From contig NZ_KI928919.1 in NCBI RefSeq assembly GCF_000521215.1, positions 699,700 through 743,504 of the forward strand: a stretch of 43,805 bases of DNA, given 5' to 3'. The position numbers were made by a program, and so were the translations under genes. The DNA is from Labrenzia sp. DG1229 (lineage in GTDB: Bacteria > Pseudomonadota > Alphaproteobacteria > Rhizobiales > Stappiaceae). The notes under the pieces are model-generated. The model was given only the letters and a program-made list of their open reading frames with translations, did no database searches and had not been told where the DNA came from. This document shows positions 32,526-40,855 of this stretch, piece by piece; positions within the stretch are counted from its first letter, which is position 1; the number at the start of each line of letters is the position of its first letter.

Positions 32526-34961
32526 ATGAAACGTATATTGAAGACTTTGGTCGACCTTAAATTCGGATTTAAGGTCGGTGGTGGTTTTTTTGCAGTGCTG
32601 CTGCTGACCGCGATGGTCGGAGCCGTCGGGTTCGTGGCCATCCAGAACCTTTCATCCAGCTTTGTCGTTGCCGACCATGCGGCCCAGGTCGCCGGCCGGG
32701 TTCAGTCGACTTCCCTCAAAAGAGAAGACTATCTGAACAATCCGGCACCGGAACTGAGCGACGCGGTCCATCAGGAGATCGCCAGCATGGATGCATCGCT
32801 TCAAAAGCTCGAACACGAAGTCGCCGGAAACCCGGAAGCGGAAGACCAGGTCAGCGGAGCCAAGCAAGCCGTCGCCGAATTCGGGACGACATTCGATCAA
32901 GTTGTCGATCAGACAAACCAGCAGGCCTTGCGTCTTGCAACGCTGCAAGACAGCACGTCCGACCTCGGAAAACTGGCGTTCAGCATCAGTGATGCGGTCG
33001 CGACCGAGGAAAAGCGAGTCAGCGCGGAAGCTTTCTCCGCCGACAGTCGCCTGGATGACGCTTCTCAAATTCAACGCGGTATCTTTGAACTCAAGGACGG
33101 AGTAATCCAGGTCCAGCTCATGTACCTGGAAGGCAGCGGCAATCTCCAGGGTGAAGCCCTGGAAAACTCGATTCATATCGCACGCGGCCTGGTCTCCTCT
33201 GCCAAGCAGATGCGTTACAAGCAGGTCGAGGGCATGGACCCAAAGGCACTGGCCCAGCTTGCCGGTCAAACGAAAAACCTTCTGGGTGCACTCGAAAATC
33301 TCACCAAGGAACTCGGCTTTTCAGAAGCTTACGAGGCTCGACTTGCGGTTGGCGAAGGCATCGAGGGCATGAATGCCCAAACAGTGGAAGTATTGAAGCA
33401 GGTCGCCCCTGTGGTCGACACGGCAAAAACCGATGCCCTGTCAGCCTCCACAAGACTGGCAACGATCCGCTCGATTTCCGACAAGGCCAAATCGCTCAAT
33501 CAGAATGCCCAGACAGCTCGAGCAGAACTCCTGTACCTTTTCGGTGCGTTTGGAGCCGATGACACCACGGAGGTCGAACACCAGATTGCCGCGCTCGCGA
33601 AGCTTGAGGAAAGTCTGGTCAAGTATGCCAATGTTCTGCCTGCGGCAGCGGAAGCGATCGAGGCGATCGCGACGTCGATTGCAACACTCGACCGGTCCTT
33701 CAAGGAGATGCTGTCCGCAAAGTCCGAACTGATTGTCAAACGCCAGCAACTGGACAGTCTGACCAGAAAGATGAGTGCTGATATTGCGGCAATCTCCAAC
33801 GCTCAGTCCCAGGTAGCCAATTCAGCGGCCGGAGCTGCCGAGATGCAGATCATCATGACGATCTTGCTTGCCATTCTCGGCGGTGTCGGTCTGGCCTTCG
33901 TTCTGAACATGGCGATTACGCGACCGATCCAGACGATCACGAATGTCATGGATCGTCTTGCGAACGGCGACAACGAAGTTGATATCCCGGGCATCGACCG
34001 TGGCGACGAAATCGGCAACATGAGCCGCACCGTGCAAGTCTTCCGGGACAATGCCGTTGAACGCGCGGAGCTGCAGGTGCAGAACGCACAGGAAGAAGCA
34101 TCGCGGCACGAACGTCAGCAGCGGGTCGACGATCTGATCAACAGTTTCCGTGCAACTGCCGAAGACGCCCTCGGATCGGTTGCGACAACTGCTGGCAGCC
34201 TCGACACGACTGCACAGGCCCTGACCGAGATCGCGCGCGACAGTGCCGGTTATGCCACCGAGACCCAGGCCTCCTCGAACGAAACAACAAACAACGTGCA
34301 GACGGTCGCAAGCGCTGCGGAAGAACTTGCTGCTTCCATCGGTGAAATCTCCCGCCAGGTTGCACAGACCACCGAGATCGTGGACCGGGCGACTACGGGC
34401 ACACAGGTGACAAACGAAAAGGTTGAAGGACTTGCGGAAGCGGCAACGAAGATCGGCGAGGTGGTCACGCTGATCCAGGCGATTGCGGAGCAGACCAACC
34501 TTCTTGCCCTCAACGCAACAATCGAGGCCGCCCGTGCAGGTGAAGCGGGCAAGGGCTTTGCGGTCGTTGCTGCCGAAGTCAAGGAACTGGCGACACAGAC
34601 CTCGAAGGCTACAGAGGAAATCAGCTCTCAGATCACCGAAATCCAGAACGCCACCAAGGAATCGGTTGTCGCCATCGGTGAGATCACCGAAACGATGAAC
34701 GAAGTCAACAGCTATACGACGGCGATCGCATCCGCGGTCGAGCAACAGGGAGCTGCGACTGCGGAAATCTCGCAGAACGTGCAACGCGCCGCGGAAGGCA
34801 CCGGCGCGGTCACCTCCTCCATGACGGAGCTTTCCCAGGCTGTCGATCAGACCTCTTCGTCCGCGGACATGGTCCTGTCAGCCTCCGGCGAACTGACGGA
34901 AAAAACCGACCAGTTGAAGCAGGAGGTCGAGCAATTCCTTTCGGAAGTTGCGGCGGCCTGA
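32526..34961 (+). CDS. Methyl-accepting chemotaxis protein
   Basis: The 811-residue receptor has one N-terminal membrane helix (about 16-38), a large alpha-helical periplasmic sensor (about 40-440), a second helix (about 442-464), a HAMP domain ([18 protein letters not shown] onward) and a long cytoplasmic signalling domain with the hairpin tip [19 protein letters not shown]. The sensor is about 400 residues and rich in heptads, resembling HBM-type double four-helix bundles; the ligand is unknown. No CheR-tethering pentapeptide is visible at the C-terminus (FLSEVAAA). Met at 32526 is chosen since it precedes the [14 protein letters not shown] membrane-entry segment; ten codons more are open upstream. 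It should signal to CheA/CheW encoded elsewhere. Confidence 0.92.
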   Translation: MKRILKTLVDLKFGFKVGGGFFAVLLLTAMVGAVGFVAIQNLSSSFVVADHAAQVAGRVQSTSLKREDYLNNPAPELSDAVHQEIASMDASLQKLEHEVAGNPEAEDQVSGAKQAVAEFGTTFDQVVDQTNQQALRLATLQDSTSDLGKLAFSISDAVATEEKRVSAEAFSADSRLDDASQIQRGIFELKDGVIQVQLMYLEGSGNLQGEALENSIHIARGLVSSAKQMRYKQVEGMDPKALAQLAGQTKNLLGALENLTKELGFSEAYEARLAVGEGIEGMNAQTVEVLKQVAPVVDTAKTDALSASTRLATIRSISDKAKSLNQNAQTARAELLYLFGAFGADDTTEVEHQIAALAKLEESLVKYANVLPAAAEAIEAIATSIATLDRSFKEMLSAKSELIVKRQQLDSLTRKMSADIAAISNAQSQVANSAAGAAEMQIIMTILLAILGGVGLAFVLNMAITRPIQTITNVMDRLANGDNEVDIPGIDRGDEIGNMSRTVQVFRDNAVERAELQVQNAQEEASRHERQQRVDDLINSFRATAEDALGSVATTAGSLDTTAQALTEIARDSAGYATETQASSNETTNNVQTVASAAEELAASIGEISRQVAQTTEIVDRATTGTQVTNEKVEGLAEAATKIGEVVTLIQAIAEQTNLLALNATIEAARAGEAGKGFAVVAAEVKELATQTSKATEEISSQITEIQNATKESVVAIGEITETMNEVNSYTTAIASAVEQQGAATAEISQNVQRAAEGTGAVTSSMTELSQAVDQTSSSADMVLSASGELTEKTDQLKQEVEQFLSEVAAA

Positions 34962-34983
34962 CCGGGGACCGCTTCGGTTCAAC

Positions 34984-35014
34984 AGGGCGGAGTGCCATGC
35001 ACTCCGCCCTTTTT
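34984..35014 (+). terminator. Rho-independent terminator after the chemoreceptor gene
   Basis: Perfect eleven-base stem GGGCGGAGTGC / GCACTCCGCCC with a CAT loop, then TTTTT. This is a textbook terminator. Confidence 0.9.
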
Positions 35015-35105
35015 CGTTTGGCACTGCGGGCTGAACATTGACCTTGCCGCGAAGGACGACTAAGGCGAGAAGACACTCGAACAATCGAACCAACGAGAGA
35101 TCATC

Positions 35106-36059
35106 TTGGCGGACAAGACCAACGCCCCTTCTTTTGCCCCTTTCGGAAAACCGCCCGACCAGACCTGGCCCGTCATTCTGGAAACAAAGGGATGGAAAGA
35201 CTACCGGCTGCTGGACATGGGTGCAGGAGAAAAGCTGGAACGCTATGGTCGATTTACGATCGTGCGGCCGGAACCCCAGGCCATGGGTGCCCGTAAGCTT
35301 AAGGAAAGTGTCTGGAACCGGGCGGATGCCGTCTTTTCCGGAGATACGGAAGAAGAAGGGCCAGGCCGCTGGAAGTTTTCGGGCAATGTGCCTGAAATCT
35401 GGCCGATGTCATACGGACCGGCTCGTTACAACGGCCGTTTCATGTCTTTCCGGCATGTCGGCGTTTTTCCGGAGCAGGCCGCACACTGGGACTGGGTGAA
35501 TGGCAAGGTTCGCAATGAACTCGAACGTGTTCCCGACAGACCACTCAAGATTCTCAATCTCTTCGGCTATACCGGCCTTGCTTCGCTGCTGCCTGCTTCG
35601 GAAGGCGCCCAGGTAACCCACGTTGATGCCTCCAAGAAGGCAATCGGTTACGCACGTGAAAACCAGGCACTGTCCGGGCTCGACAATCTGCCGATTCGCT
35701 GGATCTGCGAGGACGCGTCCAAGTTCGTTGCGCGGGAAGTTCGGCGCGGCAACACCTATGACGGCATCATTCTCGATCCGCCGAAATACGGTCGCGGCCC
35801 CAAGGGCGAGGTTTGGGATCTTTACACCAGTCTTCCAGGAATACTGCGGGATCTCAGGCAATTGCTGACTGAGGACTCCCTGTTCATGATCCTTACAGCT
35901 TACGCGATCCGTTCCAGTTTCGTGGCCATACACGAACTCATGGCAGAAACACTGTCGCAACAAGGCGGTCTGCTGGAGTCGGGGGAACTCGTCATCCGTG
36001 AAGAAAACGGCGAACGCGCTCTGTCGACATCGCTCTTTTCCAGGTGGAGCAGCCGATGA
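35106..36059 (+). CDS. Class I SAM-dependent RNA methyltransferase (RlmI/RlmK-like)
   Basis: The 317-residue Rossmann-fold methyltransferase has SAM motif I at LNLFGYTGLASL (about 151-162), an acidic motif II in VTHVDASKKA, and the catalytic DPPKYGRG near 224, typical of the COG1092 group that methylates 23S rRNA cytosines or guanines. The usual N-terminal PUA domain of RlmI is absent; a shorter N-terminal part replaces it. Likely start is TTG 35106, preceded by GAGAGA. The next gene, also an RNA methyltransferase, overlaps its stop by four bases. Confidence 0.85.
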   Translation: MADKTNAPSFAPFGKPPDQTWPVILETKGWKDYRLLDMGAGEKLERYGRFTIVRPEPQAMGARKLKESVWNRADAVFSGDTEEEGPGRWKFSGNVPEIWPMSYGPARYNGRFMSFRHVGVFPEQAAHWDWVNGKVRNELERVPDRPLKILNLFGYTGLASLLPASEGAQVTHVDASKKAIGYARENQALSGLDNLPIRWICEDASKFVAREVRRGNTYDGIILDPPKYGRGPKGEVWDLYTSLPGILRDLRQLLTEDSLFMILTAYAIRSSFVAIHELMAETLSQQGGLLESGELVIREENGERALSTSLFSRWSSR

Positions 36060-36883
36060 TCGAAAAGCACCAGGGCGCGGTGAAACAGATCACCAGCCAT
36101 TCGAATCCCATAGTCAAGGAAATCAAGGGCCTTGTAGCGCAACGCAAGCACCGAAATCAGTCGGGCCTGTTCGTTGCCGAAGGTCTGAAGCTGGCAACCG
36201 ATGCGCTGGAGGCCGGCTGGACTGTGCGGTATCTGGCGATCGGCCCGGAAGCCAGGGACAATCCGGCCGCCCAGAAGGCCGCGGCGAACGCCAAGGCACG
36301 CGGTGCATTGATCCTTGAAGTCTCGACAGCTGTCATGTCCGCAATGACCCGCAAGGACAACCCCCAGACGGTCGTCGGGGTCTATGAACAAAAGATCCTT
36401 TCAGCCCAGGATATCGACCCGAAAGGCGGGGTCCTCTGGGTTGCCCTCGACAGGGTGCGCGATCCGGGCAATCTCGGAACAATCATACGGACTGTCGACG
36501 CGGTCGGGGGAAGCGGTGTTGTCCTTGTCGGCGATTGTACGGATCCGTTCGCAGTCGAGGCCGTTCGGGCGACCATGGGCTCCCTGTTTCATGTACCGCT
36601 CGCCAAGATGACAAAGGAAGAATTCAAGACATTTGCCGCAAAGTGGCCCGGAACGGTTGCCGCTACCCACCTGAAAGGCGCCGTCGACTACAGGACGCCC
36701 GATTACTCCGAGCCGGTCCTTCTGGTCATGGGCAACGAACAGAAGGGGCTTGAAGACGACATGGCTGCCGCCTGTTCCACCCTGATCCGAATTCCACAAA
36801 CGGGTCAGGCCGACAGTCTCAATCTGGCTGTTGCCACCGGTGTTGCACTCTACGAAATCCGCCGAAACCACCTGGAGCTCTGA
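36056..36883 (+). CDS. TrmH/SpoU-family RNA 2'-O-methyltransferase
   Basis: The 275-residue SPOUT methyltransferase has an N-terminal RNA-binding (SpoU_sub_bind) part and the three SPOUT motifs: LDRVRDPGNLGTIIRT, VLLVMGNEQKGLE and QADSLNLAVATGVALYE, which form the SAM-binding knot. ATG 36056 has GGAG six bases upstream and overlaps the previous stop (ATGA); a GTG four codons earlier is inside that ribosome site. It probably modifies 23S rRNA or tRNA; the target nucleotide is not predictable here. Confidence 0.9.
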   Translation: MIEKHQGAVKQITSHSNPIVKEIKGLVAQRKHRNQSGLFVAEGLKLATDALEAGWTVRYLAIGPEARDNPAAQKAAANAKARGALILEVSTAVMSAMTRKDNPQTVVGVYEQKILSAQDIDPKGGVLWVALDRVRDPGNLGTIIRTVDAVGGSGVVLVGDCTDPFAVEAVRATMGSLFHVPLAKMTKEEFKTFAAKWPGTVAATHLKGAVDYRTPDYSEPVLLVMGNEQKGLEDDMAAACSTLIRIPQTGQADSLNLAVATGVALYEIRRNHLEL

Positions 36884-36887
36884 TCAG

Positions 36888-37751
36888 ATGCGATTGTTTG
36901 TATTTGGTGTCGGCTATTCGTCAACAGCGTTTGTCGAGGAAGTGCGCGGCCGTTTCGAATGGATTGGCGGAACGACCCGCTCGATGGAAAAGGCAGACGC
37001 ACTCAGGAAACTGGGAGTCGAGCCCTTTCTCTTCAACGGTGAAGCAAAGGGTGATGGCATCGCCGAGGCGCTGCAGCAGGCAACACATGTGCTGATTTCA
37101 ATTGCACCGAACGAGACCGGTGATCCGGTGCTCAATCATTACGCAGGGGATATCGCCTCCGGGAAGCCCGACTGGACCGGCTATCTGTCAACGGTAGGTG
37201 TCTACGGCAATCACGATGGTGCATGGGTTGACGAGACCACGGCCTGCAAACCGGTCTCCAGGCGCTCCGTACAACGCGTTGAAGCCGAAGAAGCCTGGTT
37301 GAAGTTTGCAACGGAACATGATCTGCCGGTTCAAATTTTCAGACTGTCCGGAATCTATGGCCCCGGACGCAACACGTTCGAGAATTTCAAAAAAGGCAAA
37401 GCGCGGCGACTCGTCAAACCAGGTCAGGTCTTCAACCGGATCCATGTTGCAGACATCGCTAACGCCCTGAGCCTTGCCATAAAACGGCCTGTGACCCGGG
37501 TCTTCAACATAACCGACGACGAGCCCGCTCCCCCGCAGGATGTCGTTGCCTTTGCTGCCGAGTTGCTGGGTGTCGCACCTCCGCCGGAAATCCCGTTCGA
37601 GACAGCAGACCTGACGCCGATGGCCCGGTCTTTCTATGGAGAAAACAAGCGCGTCTCCAACAAGCGAGTGAAGGAAGAACTGGGATACTCCTTCAAGTAT
37701 CCCAACTATCGTGTGGCGCTCGAAGACCTGCTACAACCAAAACAGGTATAG
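36888..37751 (+). CDS. NAD(P)-binding SDR/epimerase-like protein (YeeZ-like)
   Basis: The 287-residue protein is an extended SDR with the nucleotide loop LFVFGVGYSSTAFVEE at the N-terminus, YLSTVGVYGNHDGAWVDE (the family's STxGVYG segment), RLSGIYGPGRN and HVADIANAL. These match the YeeZ-like atypical SDR group, whose substrate is unknown; several members lack the usual catalytic Lys spacing. It starts four bases after the trmH-type gene, so the three genes from 35106 to 37751 form one operon. Confidence 0.8.
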   Translation: MRLFVFGVGYSSTAFVEEVRGRFEWIGGTTRSMEKADALRKLGVEPFLFNGEAKGDGIAEALQQATHVLISIAPNETGDPVLNHYAGDIASGKPDWTGYLSTVGVYGNHDGAWVDETTACKPVSRRSVQRVEAEEAWLKFATEHDLPVQIFRLSGIYGPGRNTFENFKKGKARRLVKPGQVFNRIHVADIANALSLAIKRPVTRVFNITDDEPAPPQDVVAFAAELLGVAPPPEIPFETADLTPMARSFYGENKRVSNKRVKEELGYSFKYPNYRVALEDLLQPKQV

Positions 37752-37787
37752 TCCATCATCTGCCCGGATCGTTAGGCCAACCAAACA

Positions 37788-39593
37788 ATGCGCATTGCCT
37801 GGAAGATATTCGGAATCTCGCTGATCGTGTTTCTGGTCATGGCGACCGCCGCAACCTATTCGATCTACAAGATCTTCGAGATCAACAAGGAGCTTCAGCT
37901 CATCTCGCAGGTCTTTTCGCCACTTCGGCATGAGGTCGCGCAGATCGAAGTGATTGCGTTAAAGGAAGAGCTTGAACTGGAGCGCGTTGAAAAGCTGGAA
38001 GCGGAACTGCGCGCGGACCGCCTTGAAGCACTCAGCTCCGGAGTAACCGATGCGGAAATCGATGCCGCGATCGGTGAAAATCCGGACCTCGAAGCAAGAA
38101 TCGAACACCTGGAAGAACGGCTCAAAGCAGGTCTCGACTTGTTCGAAACACATGCAAATACCGTTGAATCTCTTCTGAGATCCGCAGAAAGACGCGTCCG
38201 TTCCGCTCAGGACACGGCCTCGTCTCTGACGGACAAACTGGAACTGGCGGCCCTTTATCCGACACTGATCGCCATAGAGACTCAACACAGCAGCTTCCAC
38301 AGCCATGCCCTCAATCTGGTGAAGTCATCGGACCTGCCACCGGCGACACGGGAAAACCTTGAGGAGCAGCTGGAGAGTGAAGAACAAAAGCTCACAGAAC
38401 GGCTCGACTCGCTGCGCCAGCATGTCAGCGCGTTTACCGACCAGTCCATTGCTACCGCAGCTCTTCACGAGCAACAGGCCCTTTATGCCAGCATAGCGGC
38501 GACGGCCTCCGCCGGTGCGTTGGCCTTGTTGCTTTCAACCCTCGTCATCTCCGGCATTCTCAAGCCCATGCGCGCCCTTTCGTCTGGAGCAAAGCGTGTC
38601 GAGGATGGCGACTTTGACGTCCGGCTCCAACCGCTGTCGCGCGATGAGATCGGTGCCCTGACCCAAAGCTTCAACACCATGGTCGACGGACTGAGATCGA
38701 CGCAGAAGATCAAGGACACGTTCGGCCAGTATCTTGATCCGCGTGTCGTTACAGGTCTGATCTCGGATCAATCTGACGCAACGGCGGGCGAGAAAAAGGT
38801 TGTCACCGCATATTTCTCCGATCTGGCCGACTTCACAACGATATCCGAGCAGTTCACGCCTGGTGGTCTCGTTCGGGTCCTCAACCGGTATCTCGATCTG
38901 ATGTCGACAGAAATCACCAACCGGCAGGGTGTGATCGACAAATATATCGGCGATGCGATCATGGCCTACTGGGCGCAACCCTTCAGCAGTGACGGGGACC
39001 AGGCAACGCTCGCGGTAGAGAGCGCCCTAAGCAACATCCGGCTGATGTCGCAGTTTCAAAACGAATTGCCTGATCTGACGGGCCTTCAGAAGAACCTGCC
39101 GGTTCTGAGGCAACGGATCGGGCTTGCGACCGGCGATGCCGTGATTGGCTCCATCGGGTCGGAAAAGACCAAGAACTATACGATCATGGGCGACACGGTG
39201 AACCTTGGCGCGCGGCTGGAAAGCGCCAACAAGATCTACGGCACGCAGATTCTCGTTTGCCAGAGAACCCGGGACACGGTCTCGGCAATCGAATTCCGCG
39301 CAGTCGACAAGATCCAGGTCAAGGGCAAGACGGAGCCGACCAGTGTCTACACCCCGCTGGCGCGATCAGACGAAATGACCGAGGACCTTTCAAGGCTGCA
39401 AACCTCTTCGGAAGATGCACTTCGCGCCTTTTCCAATGCGCACTGGTCGGAGGCTCAACAGGCATTTGAAGAGATCCTGCGAGCTTTTCCAAACGATCAG
39501 ATTGCAACGGTATTTCTAAACCGGCTTGAGCTGATCTCGGCACAGGGCGCACCGGCCGACTGGGATGGTGTGTGGCATTTGAATACGAAATAG
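37788..39593 (+). CDS. Membrane HAMP-class III adenylate cyclase
   Basis: The 601-residue sensor cyclase has a membrane helix at about 5-25, a highly charged, coiled-coil extracytoplasmic region (about 40-225), a second helix (about 232-256), a HAMP domain (about 257-310) and a class III cyclase domain (about 335-520). Metal ligands are Asp345 in FSDLADF and Asp389 in KYIGDAIMAYW; Lys385 and the Asp in TIMGDTVN favour ATP over GTP, and the Asn-Arg pair in VNLGARLE is intact, so it should be active. A C-terminal stretch (about 540-595) resembles a TPR. It starts 36 bp after the epimerase-like gene and may be co-transcribed. The stimulus is unknown. Confidence 0.88.
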   Translation: MRIAWKIFGISLIVFLVMATAATYSIYKIFEINKELQLISQVFSPLRHEVAQIEVIALKEELELERVEKLEAELRADRLEALSSGVTDAEIDAAIGENPDLEARIEHLEERLKAGLDLFETHANTVESLLRSAERRVRSAQDTASSLTDKLELAALYPTLIAIETQHSSFHSHALNLVKSSDLPPATRENLEEQLESEEQKLTERLDSLRQHVSAFTDQSIATAALHEQQALYASIAATASAGALALLLSTLVISGILKPMRALSSGAKRVEDGDFDVRLQPLSRDEIGALTQSFNTMVDGLRSTQKIKDTFGQYLDPRVVTGLISDQSDATAGEKKVVTAYFSDLADFTTISEQFTPGGLVRVLNRYLDLMSTEITNRQGVIDKYIGDAIMAYWAQPFSSDGDQATLAVESALSNIRLMSQFQNELPDLTGLQKNLPVLRQRIGLATGDAVIGSIGSEKTKNYTIMGDTVNLGARLESANKIYGTQILVCQRTRDTVSAIEFRAVDKIQVKGKTEPTSVYTPLARSDEMTEDLSRLQTSSEDALRAFSNAHWSEAQQAFEEILRAFPNDQIATVFLNRLELISAQGAPADWDGVWHLNTK

Positions 39594-39746
39594 GAATGTT
39601 TTGCCCGAAACCTGGCGTATCTGATCGGACTGCTCTGTTGTTGAAGGCTTCAGGACCGGTCCCCGACCTTGACGCGGCGCCCGGGACGTAACAGCTTCTG
39701 CATCAACCAAAGCCTATTTGGAACCAATGATCGAGGGGTCGACACT

Positions 39747-40205
39747 ATGAGCAACTGGCGCGTTTATCTTTCAGGTGAGATTCATACCGACTGGCGTGAA
39801 AGAATTGTCGACGGTGTGAAAGCACTGGACCTGCCGGTGGAATTTTCCGCACCGGTTACCGACCACTCAGCGAGCGATGATTGCGGCGCAGTCATTCTCG
39901 GCGGCGAAGACAGGAAATTCTGGTACGACCACAAGGGTGCCAAGGTCAATGCGATCCGGACCCGTACACTGATCGAAAAGGCGGACATCGTTGTCGTTCG
40001 CTTCGGCGATCAGTACAAGCAATGGAACGCAGCCTTTGACGCAGGCTACGCGTCTGCGCTTGGAAAATCGCTGATCGTCGTTCACGATCCGTCGCTGACC
40101 CATCCACTCAAGGAAGTCGACGGTGCTGCCCTCGCCGTTGCGGAAACGTCGGAACAGGTCGCTGAAATCCTGAAATACGTGATCCTGGGGCAGTTGGACA
40201 GGTAA
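39747..40205 (+). CDS. ytoQ: YtoQ family protein
   Basis: The 152-residue cytoplasmic protein matches YtoQ: WRVYLSGEIHTDWR at the N-terminus, SAPVTDHSASDDCG, ILGGEDRKFWYDHKGAKVN and ADIVVVRFGDQYKQWNAAFD. It has a nucleoside 2-deoxyribosyltransferase-like architecture as I recall, and its role is not established. ATG 39747 has GAGGGG nine bases upstream; an open frame of 26 more codons upstream lacks similarity. A hairpin follows at 40220. Confidence 0.82.
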   Translation: MSNWRVYLSGEIHTDWRERIVDGVKALDLPVEFSAPVTDHSASDDCGAVILGGEDRKFWYDHKGAKVNAIRTRTLIEKADIVVVRFGDQYKQWNAAFDAGYASALGKSLIVVHDPSLTHPLKEVDGAALAVAETSEQVAEILKYVILGQLDR

Positions 40206-40219
40206 CGGCTTAATTGCCG

Positions 40220-40244
40220 CGGCGGACCGGCACAGCGTCCGCCG
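40220..40244 (+). other. GC-rich hairpin after ytoQ
   Basis: CGGCGGAC / GTCCGCCG with a nine-base loop, 14 bp after the ytoQ stop. There is no T run, so this may be a Rho-assisted 3' end or mRNA stabiliser. Confidence 0.45.
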
Positions 40245-40328
40245 GAATGCATGCCGCGGTCCCTTTTGCGACAAGACCAACAGCAGCGACAGCAGTCGCG
40301 GCAGCCCTGACCTGTTTTAGGTCGTACC

Positions 40329-40356
40329 TTGAAATTAACAAATTCCTTACCATACT
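40329..40356 (+). promoter_or_regulatory. Predicted promoter of the cold-shock-domain gene
   Basis: TTGAAA (40329-40334), 16-base spacer, CATACT (40351-40356). Start would be near 40363, giving a leader of about 200-230 bases. Confidence 0.5.
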
Positions 40357-40362
40357 AAGAGA

Positions 40363-40590
40363 AGCTAAGACTTCCCGCACTTTTTAGCCGGGAAAGCTGA
40401 TTCCTTCTGAAATTGAACTGCGCAAAAGTTTGCGGCGGCGAAGAGTAGCTGCGCACGTACGTGTTTATTTCAAAAGGAAATTTGAAAAGTTCTTTAGCGT
40501 TATCTAAAACACTGTCATCAAGACGTCGAAAAATGAAGGTAGGAACTCAAACTGTATGTCTCGATGAGTAAAAACTGGAAAGTAAGCTCC
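40363..40590 (+). other. Long structured leader of the cold-shock-domain gene
   Basis: This AT-rich gene-free stretch holds successive stems: TTCCCG/CGGGAA (40372-40394), CGCAAA-AG-TTTGCG (40421-40434), the palindrome CACGTACGTG (40454-40463) and TTTCAAA/TTTGAAA (40468-40487). A 12-codon frame (40533-40571) overlaps an alternative start. Long folded leaders are usual for cspA-type mRNAs, where they act as temperature-responsive switches; that role is inferred here. Confidence 0.5.
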
Positions 40591-40791
40591 ATGCAACATG
40601 GAAACGTGAAATGGTTTGATAAGGGCCGCGGTGTCGGCACAATCGAACCCGAAGACGGCGAGGACATCCTCGTTGACATCTCGGCCCTGCACCGGTCCGG
40701 CATCGACACCTTGACGGAAGGCCAGCTTGTGGTTTTCGATCTGGAGTGGCGCCGTGGGCAGATGGTGGCTGAAGACCTGAAAGTCCTGTAA
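40591..40791 (+). CDS. Divergent cold-shock-domain protein
   Basis: The 66-residue protein is a single cold-shock domain. The start QHGNVKWFDKGRGVGTIEPEDG and ILVDISALHRSGIDTL map onto CspA strands, but key nucleic-acid-binding residues differ: RNP1 KGFGFI is KGRGVGTI, losing both phenylalanines, and RNP2 VFVHFS is ILVDIS, losing the aromatic and His. RNA binding may be weak or altered. ATG 40591 matches family starts; an in-frame ATG at 40564 would add nine residues (SKNWKVSS) and has no close ribosome site. It is flanked by a structured leader and two tandem terminators, so it is a one-gene unit. Confidence 0.82.
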   Translation: MQHGNVKWFDKGRGVGTIEPEDGEDILVDISALHRSGIDTLTEGQLVVFDLEWRRGQMVAEDLKVL

Positions 40792-40810
40792 AGTCGCTTT
40801 ACAGGACTTT
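40780..40810 (+). terminator. Perfect 14-bp hairpin overlapping the csp stop codon
   Basis: AAAGTCCTGTAAAG / CTTTACAGGACTTT around a TCG loop, with the stop codon in the 5' arm. Only three T follow, all within the stem. It may protect the 3' end or be the first of two terminators. Confidence 0.6.
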
Positions 40811-40818
40811 CCGAATGC

Positions 40819-40843
40819 AAGGGCGGTTCGACCGCCCTTTTTT
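40819..40843 (+). terminator. Second terminator after the csp gene
   Basis: AAGGGCGGT / ACCGCCCTT around TCG, then TTTTTT at the end of the stem. A textbook Rho-independent terminator ending 13 bp before the next start. Confidence 0.88.
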
Positions 40844-40855
40844 ATTGGGGGAAAT

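Noticed and set aside
33822..34784. 320-codon minus-strand frame within the chemoreceptor gene
   Set aside because: Cysteine-, arginine- and aspartate-rich translation with no domain; it mirrors the conserved signalling domain on the plus strand.
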